From Amia ocellicauda (lineage: Eukaryota > Chordata > Actinopteri > Amiiformes > Amiidae): 64,000 nucleotides of DNA. Shown one piece after another: positions 56,125 through 64,000 of this stretch. Position numbers and translations under genes: made by a program. Location: contig NC_089852.1 of assembly GCF_036373705.1 (NCBI RefSeq), forward strand, positions 1,810,300 to 1,874,299, written 5' to 3'. Position 1 is the stretch's first letter, and each line of letters starts with the position of its first letter. Below the pieces are notes generated by a model. It did no database searches. It saw only the letters and a list, made by a program, of their open reading frames with translations, and had not been told where the DNA came from.

Positions 56125-57518
56125 CATGGACAGAAGTATGTGGACACACGTTATAATTAGTGGATTCGGCTATTTCAGCCACACCTATTGCTGACAGGTG
56201 TCTAAAGTCAAGCACACGGCCATGCAATCTCCACAGACAAACACTGGCAGTACAATGGGCCGCACTGAAAAGCTCAGAGACTTCCAACATGGCACCGTCA
56301 TAGGATGCAACCTTTACAACAAGTCGGTTTCCATGACCGAGCAGCCGCACTCAAGCCTAAGATCACCATGTGCAATGCCAACCGTCGGCTGGAGTGGCGT
56401 AAAGCTCGCCGCCATTGGACTCTGGAGCCATGCAAACACGTTCTCTGGAGTGACGAACCACACTTCACCATCCGGCAGTCCGACAGACTGAAGATTGACT
56501 GGAAATCAGCAAAAAAAACTGTCTCCAAATGACAAGCGCACTCAGATCACAGTAAAACATCTAAAGAAAATGAGTGAAAAACGCATCTCTCACACAATGT
56601 TGGATAAAACTGAAACTATGCATGATATTTATAAAACTATTTCAAATCCTACAGCGTGTTTTGGCTGTGATTCGTATTGCATAAGAAAGTTTACAAACGA
56701 GAGGAGGCCATTCGACCCATCGTGCAATACGATTAACGTACGTATCAAATAAGTTACACTTTCGAGGGCATTATACAATACATCTTTTAAACCAATGCAG
56801 CTGTGCTGTGCTGCCCTGTGTGAGCGGCAGTGTTGAGCACTGAGCAGCACTGTGAACCCGAGAGAACCTGACGCCTGTAAAATGCAAATATAATACAGAT
56901 CAGCACTTAACACCATCTGATTATTTGTTCTAATGTATAGAACATGCATATTTTTATATTTTTCCTTTACTCTCCCTTATTCTATTTTATTTGTACAAGG
57001 TTTGATTTCAGGTTGTTATTTATGGTGAAAATAAATGTTGAGTTTATTATGTAAAATGTAAAAATCCTGCCTTCAGTGCATATTTGACAATTTCTCTCTG
57101 ACAGGGAGAGATGCGAGGGATCCGTGATAGAAAACGTCTTATGCATGCTAACAAAAAAATAAACATCAGCAGACATATTGGTAATCGGCAAATTTAGCTT
57201 CCCAATTATCGGTATTGGATGCAAAAAACCTGTATCAGTTGGGCTCTAACCTCAACCCCATCCAAGACCTTTGGAGTGAACTGGAACGCCGACTGTGAGC
57301 CGGACCTGATCGCCCAACATCAGTGCCCGACCGCACTGACGCTCTTGTGGCTGAATGGAAGCAAATCCCCACAGCGATGATCCAACATCTAGTGAAAGCC
57401 TTCCCAGAAGAGTGAGGCTGTTACAGCAGCAAAGTGGGGATCAATGCCATATTAATGCCCATATTTTGGAATGAGACGATCGACGACCAGCTGTCCACAT
57501 TCTTTTGCCCATGTAGTG
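56120..57518 (+). mobile_element. Tc1-like transposon, copy A, with other DNA inside
   Basis: Ends CACTACATGGACAGAAGTAT and the inverted ...CTTTTGCCCATGTAGTG (16 of 20 bp pair) followed by TA. Transposase pieces are present: MGRTEKLRDFQHGTVIG, then LEPCKHVLWSDEPHF with the first catalytic Asp, and at about 57255-57420 the end (LNPIQDLWSELERRL). Between about 56525 and 57235 the sequence is foreign, including an antisense LINE end. Frameshifts and stops (for example after WSELERRL) show it is inactive. Confidence 0.82.
56680..56730 (-). mobile_element. LINE 3' end fragment, antisense, copy A
   Basis: ATAAGAAAGTTTACAAACGA then GAGGAGGCCATTCGACCCAT is the reverse complement of the tail at 28085-28135 (GGGGCGAATGGGCTCCTCTC). 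It belongs to the same CR1/L2-type family and lies inside the Tc1-like element. Confidence 0.7.
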
Positions 57519-57639
57519 TATATGTATATACAGAATAAACTGCTATGTGTATAAACTGGCTGTATAGATACCGCAGTTATTCTCTGGTTTCCATGGCTCT
57601 TATCACAACCCGGTCATCTCGTGGAGAACCAGTGAACTG

Positions 57640-59840
57640 CTTTCATGGGGGGATCAGTGTTTCACCCGTTGTCTTCCCCTTCACTGTCGTGCCACTCATG
57701 TAGAAAGCCCTGCACTTTCTGAGTCCCCCAAGATACCTCCAAGTATAAAGATAAAGCTGCCATCTTCAGCAAGTCCCAAGACATATGCTTGCCTCCACAT
57801 CATCTGTGGAATCGTGCAATCGACCTCTTTACCAGGAACCACGCCCCCCAGAGGAAGCACATATCCGCTCTCTCTCCCTGAGTCACAAGCCATGGAGGAT
57901 TATGTGAAGGAAGCCTTGGAACTGGGAATTATACATCCTTAGATCTCACCTGCTGCTGCCAGGTTTTTCTTTGTTGAGAAAAGAATGGGGGTCTGAGGCC
58001 TTGTATTGATTACAGGGGTCTAAACAATATCATGGTAAAATATAGGTACCGCCCTATGGTTTAGCCAATGCACCAGCTGTTTTCCAAGTCTTTGTTAACG
58101 AGGTCCTAAGAGACTCTCTCAACCGCTGCATGATTCTAAACATCGACGACATCCTGATATATTCCCCCACCTTCTCAGAACTTCCCCCAGATCTTCTCAG
58201 TTTATTCGTCTAAGCAGAGAAGTGTGATTTCCACCAAGAGCAGGTGCACTTCCTGGGATACATCATCAATGCACAAGGGACGCAGATGGATCAAAACAAG
58301 GTGAGGGCAGTCACGGAGTGGCCACAACCACAAACCATCTATGAGCTACAGAGATTTCTTGACTTCTCAAATTTCTATCACCGTTTTATTAAAGGCTTCA
58401 GCTCTGTGGCCGCTCCCCTCACCTCCCTCTTGAAAGCCACTTCCTGAAAACTAGCCTGGAATGAGCCTGCCTCTCATTCCTTCCACCAGCTCAAAACATT
58501 GTTTACCACGGCTCCTGCCTTGAGACACCCCGATCCTTCACTCCCCTTCGTGGTCGAAGTTGATGCATCCAAGTCAGGAGTTGGAGCCGTGCTCTCCCAA
58601 CGACACGGCCAGCCTGCAAAACTCTATCCGTGGGCTGTCTTTTCTAAGAAGCTATCTGCGGCCGAGCGAAACTATGACTTTGGCAACTGATGTTGTCTCG
58701 TCAGTTCGATGTCCACACGACTCCCAACAGAACCCATTTTGCTTCACACTTGCATTGTGGCTCCCATCAAATGGGACATTATGGAACAAATCCAGCAGCC
58801 TCTCACCACAGATCCCACACCACCTAATTGCCCCGCATCTCTCTTATACATCCCGACCTCTGTGTGCCCTCAGTTCCTACAATGGCTTCATTCATGCCCA
58901 GCTTCCAGGCATCCAGGAGTCCAGTGCACTCTGTCACTCATTAGGAGGGAGTTCCGGTGGCCGATCCTGATACAAGACGTCAAGCGCTTTGTCATTACCT
59001 GCCCGCCCTGCGCCCAGTGCAAGTCCTCTCGACAGCTCCCTGCTGGTCTCCTAGAGCCGCTCCCAATACCACAGCGACCCTGGTCCCACAGCCATTGACT
59101 TTATTACGGACCTCCCCAACTCCAAGGGATATACCACCATTCTAGTCGCAGTGGATTGGTTTTCCAAAGCCTGTCGGCCAATTCCACTAAAGCACCTCCT
59201 ACCGCCCTGGGGACGGCAGAAGCTCTCTTCGCCCATGTCTTTCGGATATATGGGATTCCTGAGGACAGTCTCTGACAGAGGACCTCAGTTCACCTCCCGC
59301 GTCTGGTCCGCATTTTTTCAAGCCCTCAACGTCTTGGTCAGTCTCACTTCTGGTTACCATCCTCATTCAAACCGCCAGACAGAGAGTTTAAACCAAGAAA
59401 TTGGACGGTTTCTGCACTCCTACATTGACCAATCACAGTAGGACTGGAGCCGGTTCCTGCCCTGGGCCGAGTATGCACAGAACTCGTTCATCAGCTCATC
59501 CACTGGTCTCACTCCCGTTTCCGTGGTCCGGTGAGTGACCTAATGTCCCAGCCGTCGATGATTGGTTCCGTCGCAGCAACAAGGTTTGGCAAGCGGCTCA
59601 TGTGCGCCTCCAACAGGCTGTTCGACGCCAGAAGTTGCAGGCTGACCGCAACCGGCGGCCTGCACCCCAATATCAACCCGGTCAAGAAGACTGGCTATCC
59701 ACCCAGAACATCCGTCTTCGGCTGCCATCCAAGAAACACAGTCACCGTTTTATTGGACCTTTCAAGATCGTCCGCCAGCTCAATCCCGTGTCTTACTGGC
59801 TACAATTACCACCACAATTACCTCTGCCCTTGGCTTCTGA
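57640..59840 (+). mobile_element. Ty3/Gypsy retroelement fossil B (RT, RNase H, integrase)
   Basis: A longer broken Gypsy-type copy in usual pol order. Reverse transcriptase shows around [32 protein letters not shown] and IDDILIYSP (about 57890-58200). RNase H shows as [19 protein letters not shown] (about 58550-58620). Integrase follows, about 58900-59500, with DWFSKACRPIPLK, then a C-terminal stretch. It carries several breaks and no clear LTRs, so it is an inactive fossil; the family is the chromovirus-like Gypsy group of fishes. Confidence 0.88.
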
Positions 59841-59916
59841 TCATTACAGTTACACACCCACACCCACACACACACTTACAACACACAATCACATACAAAT
59901 GCGCACACACAAATAT

Positions 59917-60172
59917 TTAAAGACATTAGATCATCCATGCAGCACTTTCATACAGATCATACAGCCGGTACAGCATCTGCATTAGCTTTTAATAAGCTAG
60001 AGCAAAAACACAAGCGTACAACTCACTTCAATCTCTGTGGGAGTTTAAAAGAGTGTTATGGATTCATAGATACATGTATACGTTACAGAATCATGTTTCT
60101 AAGAGGACACGCAAGACAAAAACACAGCGTTAGGTTAATTACATATGACTGATGGAAAACAGAGTCGTCCCT

Positions 60173-60233
<61 letters not shown>

Positions 60234-60388
60234 AGAGACCGAGATGCTCCAGGGCCTGGGTCCCCCACACGTGAAGTGACACTACTGCCTGAATCCCTCT
60301 TTTGAAAGAAGGAATAAGGACAAGAGACGGGCCGAGTCCATCTTTCAAAGACGGATCACGGACACGCGATTGGCTTAGAATGATGGAC
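59917..60388. repeat. tRNA-Asn cassette, copy 3
   Basis: Near-identical to copies 1 and 2; begins TTAAAGACATTAGATCATCC. A 71-codon + strand frame in it is shared by all copies, but this follows from recent duplication. Confidence 0.88.
60166..60239 (-). tRNA. tRNA-Asn (GTT), cassette copy 3
   Basis: Identical to the genes at 51669-51742 and 55290-55363, with a minus-strand TTTT terminator just downstream. Looks functional. Confidence 0.96.
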
Positions 60389-60926
60389 TTGGACCTTTAG
60401 CTCGTCTAGCGCCCTCTACCCTCGGATCGCCTACGTTTTCCGTTTGCCGGCTCTAGACCTCCGTCTGTCCCTAGTTTACGTTTCCGCTCCGCGCCTGGGT
60501 CCCTTGGCATCTGATCATTATAGTTACACACTCACACTTACACACCCACACGCACTTACATACAAACACACGCATACACGCACACAGCTTCAGTGTGGGC
60601 AGGTGAACAGTGAAGCAGCTGGGAAGAGAGTCACTACTGACACACATTTCTGTTCCTGTTTAGGCTAAAAACAGTGCAGGGAATACATCAGTGATGCAGT
60701 TTCTTTTTAAAATTAGTATTTTTACCCCTACGAATATCAGTCGAATACTTATATAATGCTGAGGGCAAAACAAAACAACCTCAATAAATAAACACTACAT
60801 GCAACGGCTCTGCATTCTCCAACCATGTACAAAAAGGAATCTGCTGCCACTGCTGCCAATGTATACAACTGGTGTAATTTTAAACAGCTTCTGTATATAG
60901 AAAGGTTCCTGTGAATGTAACAGCTG

Positions 60927-60932
<6 letters not shown>

Positions 60933-61009
<77 letters not shown>
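60933..61009. repeat. (AT)n(AC)n microsatellite, copy B
   Basis: About 77 bp of AT then AC repeats, next to the left end of the Tc1-like element as in copy A. Confidence 0.9.
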
Positions 61010-61012
<3 letters not shown>

Positions 61013-62224
61013 TACATGGACAGAAGTATGTGGACACACGTTATAATTAGTGGATTCGGCTATTTCAGCCACACCTATTGCTGACAGGTGTCTAAAGTCA
61101 AGCATACGGCCATGCAATCTCCACAGACAAACACTGGCAGTACAATGGGCCGCAATGAAAAGCTCAGAGACTTCCAACATGGCACCGTCATAGGATGCAA
61201 CCTTTACAACAAGTCGGTTTCCATGACCGAGCAGCCGCACTCAAGCCTAAGATCACCATGTGCAATGCCAACCGTCGGCTGGAGTGGCGTAAAGCTCGCC
61301 GCCATTGGACTCTGGAGCCATGCAAACACGTTCTCTGGAGTGACGAACCACACTTCACCATCCGGCAGTCCGACAGACTGAAGATTGACTGGAAATCAGC
61401 AAACAAAAACTGTCTCCAAATGACAAGCGCACTCAGATCACAGTAAAACATCTAAAGAAAATGAGTGAAAAACGCATCTCTCACACAATGTTGGATAAAA
61501 CTGAAACTATGCATGATATTTATAAAACTATTTCAAATCCTACAGCGTGTTTTGGCTGTGATTCGTATTGCATAAGAAAGTTTACAAACGAGAGGAGGCC
61601 ATTCGACCCATCGTGCAATACGATTAACGTACGTATCAAATAAGTTACACTTTCGAGGGCATTATACAATACATTTTTTAAACCAATGCAGCTGTGCTGT
61701 GCTGCCCTGTGTGAGCGGCAGTGTTGAGCACTGAGCAGCACTGTGAACCCGAGAGAACCTGACGCCTGTAAAATGCAAATATAATACAGATCAGCACTTA
61801 ACACCATCTGATTATTTGCTCTAATGTATAGAACATGCATATTTTTATATTTTTCCTTTACTCTCCCTTATTCTATTTTATTTGTACAAGGTTTGATTTC
61901 AGGTTGTTATTTATGGTGAAAATAAATGTTGAGTTTATTATGTAAAATGTAAAAATCCTGCCTTCAGTGCATATTTGACAATTTCTCTCTGACAGGGAGA
62001 GATGCGAGGGATCCGTGATAGAAAACGTCTTATGCATGCTAACAAAAAAATAAACATCAGCAGACATATTGGTAATTGGCAAATTTAGCTTCCCAATTAT
62101 CGGTATTGGATGCAAAAAACCTGAATCGGTTGGGCTCTAACCTCAACCCCATCCAAGACCTTTGGAGTGAACTGGAATGAGACGATCGACGACCAGCTGT
62201 CCACATTCTTTTGCCCATGTAGTG
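61010..62224 (+). mobile_element. Tc1-like transposon, copy B, deleted
   Basis: Same ends and contents as 56120-57518, including the foreign insert. Relative to copy A it lacks about 185 bp (bases 57282-57466 of copy A), joined at a 5-bp TGGAA microhomology, so the C-terminal transposase end is gone. Confidence 0.82.
61571..61620 (-). mobile_element. LINE 3' end fragment, antisense, copy B
   Basis: Duplicate of the fragment at 56680-56730, with the same sequence. Confidence 0.7.
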
Positions 62225-62265
62225 TATATGTATATACAGAATAAACTGCTATGTGTATAAACCAG

Positions 62266-63159
62266 GTGTATAGATATTAGGTGTGTGTAAACCTGCTGTA
62301 TAGATATTAGTGGTGTATGTAAAGGTAGCACTGTGTTCCCACAGGACTGTAATTGAGAAACGCTGCTGTACGGTAATACTGCCCTTACTACAGTACTGTG
62401 ACGGCGTCTGTCTGTAGATCCTCTGTGATGAGGGATCAGGCCCCTCTGTGTCAGTGAGGGGACTCCTGTGTTTTGTTCTTCATGGTCGTCATCTGAGTTT
62501 TTGTTTATTGTTTTTAAGGGATTTATTCCACTCAGTTCTCCAAAAAGTCTGTCTCTCACAGAGTATGCACATACACTCACACACACAGGCACACGCATGC
62601 AGTCGCACACACAGTTGCTGCAGCAAAGCTGTCACACTGACTTAGGGGTCACTAGTTAATTGTTTAAATCCCTCATTACTGAATCTAAAATGCAAAGAAA
62701 GGATTTAAGTACAAAGTCTCTCTCTCTGTCTTACATAACTGAATTACATACCTGTCAGTTTCACAAAGAAACATGTTATTGCATTTATTTATTTAACAAA
62801 TACTGACAGTGTGTGTGTGTGTGTGTGTGAATGTCAGTGTGTGTAAATGTCAGTGTGTGTAAATGTCAGTGTGTGTGAGGGTGTGTGTGAATGTCAGTGT
62901 GTGTCTGAGAGTGTCAGTGTGAGGATGCTGAGGTTGGCCAGCTCTGATAAGGCACAGTGGAGTTGATCCCGTGACACAATGGCTTTTCAGATTTGCTGAC
63001 CCACTAGCAAACAAACTCTCTCTCTAAATGTGTTTTGTTGATACATTGTTTAACCCTGTTTTCAGTAACAACAGGGGCCAGTGATTTAAAAGCCTTGTAA
63101 TTACTGTATATTTGGACTTATGTTGTACGAGATAAGGGTCGTCTGCCAAGAAATAAAAA

Positions 63160-63199
<40 letters not shown>

Positions 63200-64000
63200 A
63201 ATAATAATAATAATAATAATAAAAAGCCTCATCAACACGGACATTGTACCAATATTACTAACCTGTCTCGACAGCAGCTCTGTGTGTCCACTGCATGACT
63301 TTATGAATACGGGATGGAGTGTGTGCCGTGTCCGGTGTCCCTGGCTGGTACGGGGTGCGAAAAAGAACAGAAAATGTTCCTGTAATGAAACTGTTCTGTT
63401 TTTTAAAGACTGTATCTGCCAAAAAAAAAAAACACCTGCAATATCAAATCACAAAAAGAGAAACAAAATCAACAACAAAATTAAAAAACACAATTAGACA
63501 CACAATCAAAGTGATGCATTACGTCACGCAGGCGGACACTATAACCCCCCCACGACAGGCAGGCCTTGACAAAGCAAGGGTTAAGCCCCTCCCTTCCCTC
63601 CAAGCCCATCGACCTTCGACATGCTGCTGTAGTGGAGGATGCTGGGAAGAGAGGAATGGAAAGTCAGCAACAGCCCACACGTGCGCAGAGGCGGGGAGAA
63701 CACAGACACCTGCGAATGAACACGTAACAGAGACACACACACAGGCATACAGACACACTGATAATAGAAATAATTATTATTATTATTATTTATTTAGAAG
63801 CGCCTTCCACGATACCCAAGGACTCTGGGCCCATATTCATCAAAGTGTTGGTTTCAAAAATCCTTGACAAACATCTGTGACAAAAGTTTTACATACATAA
63901 ATAAATCAATATAATACAGAATAATACAGATACATAATTAGATCATTTACACATTAAAGTGCACATGGCGCTGGGAATTTAGGCCACTGGATCAGTCCAG
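62266..64000. other. Flanking DNA with simple repeats, no gene seen
   Basis: Holds (GT)n at about 62811-62828 and GTGTGTAAATGTCA repeats to 62930, an (ATT)n(AAT)n inverted run at 63161-63222, and from about 63768 an (ATT)n then TTATTTAGAAGCGCCTT segment that looks like the start of a fish dispersed repeat. Confidence 0.5.
63161..63222. repeat. (ATT)n(AAT)n inverted microsatellite
   Basis: A run of ATT units passes directly into AAT units, the exact reverse complement, giving a self-complementary AT-only hairpin of about 27 bp per arm without a loop. Confidence 0.88.

Larger units (their letters stand above)
53941..57560. repeat. Tandem segmental duplication, copy A
   Basis: Near-identical in sequence and order to 58710-62265: Gypsy integrase remnant, tRNA-Asn cassette, a spacer, (AT)n(AC)n, a Tc1-like element and a short tail to ATGTGTATAAAC. 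The offset is about 4.87 kb through most of its length. The few mismatches imply a recent event or an assembly artefact. Confidence 0.9.
58710..62265. repeat. Tandem segmental duplication, copy B
   Basis: Second copy of 53941-57560 (see there). The main differences in the DNA transposon and microsatellite part are a longer AT run and a 185-bp loss in the Tc1-like element. Confidence 0.9.

Overview
This window looks like a piece of nuclear chromosome from a ray-finned fish. The reasons are spliced vertebrate genes with GT-AG introns, AATAAA poly(A) signals, Pol III tRNA genes, fish-type Tc1 and hAT transposons, a CR1/L2-type LINE, Ty3/Gypsy fossils and very abundant (CT)n, (CA)n and minisatellite DNA. 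Species cannot be read from the sequence alone; an early-branching lineage (gar, bowfin, sturgeon-like) is only a guess.

Three host protein-coding genes are well supported, all on the + strand. (1) A urocortin-3-type neuropeptide precursor at 2937-3470, with its coding sequence in one exon. (2) A CIDEC-type lipid-droplet protein in five coding exons, 9083-10730. A TATA box with a possible upstream first exon lies at 4310-4412. (3) A GPR22-type orphan receptor at 34261-35928, with a clear splice acceptor at 33973 before its coding exon and a possible CpG-rich leader exon near 20811-21307. They are not an operon. Their shared theme (stress peptide, fat storage, orphan receptor) should not be over-read.

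Between and around the genes, 12.6-33.9 kb is mostly simple-sequence and minisatellite DNA with a Tc1-like remnant (17.8-18.4 kb) and a LINE 3' end (27.24-28.15 kb). From 36 to 48 kb there is AT-rich DNA, two more Tc1-like remnants (39.3-40.0 and 41.2-42.1 kb), and members of unnamed dispersed repeat families.

A satellite of alternating 26- and 21-bp units fills 48.09-50.23 kb. It is followed by a tRNA-Phe gene and a tRNA-Asn gene. The last 13 kb is a mosaic: three copies of a roughly 470-bp cassette each carrying an intact-looking tRNA-Asn gene, a hAT remnant with target-site duplication, two Ty3/Gypsy fossils, and a Tc1-like element with other DNA inside it. Much of this mosaic is present twice as a recent tandem duplication (about 53.94-57.56 and 58.71-62.26 kb).

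I see no convincing new multi-gene system. The most unusual items are the tRNA-Asn cassette inside duplicated transposon debris, an unnamed small repeat built of two palindromes, the heavily expanded loops of the GPR22-type receptor, and a TATA-driven alternative first exon that would extend the CIDEC protein in frame.
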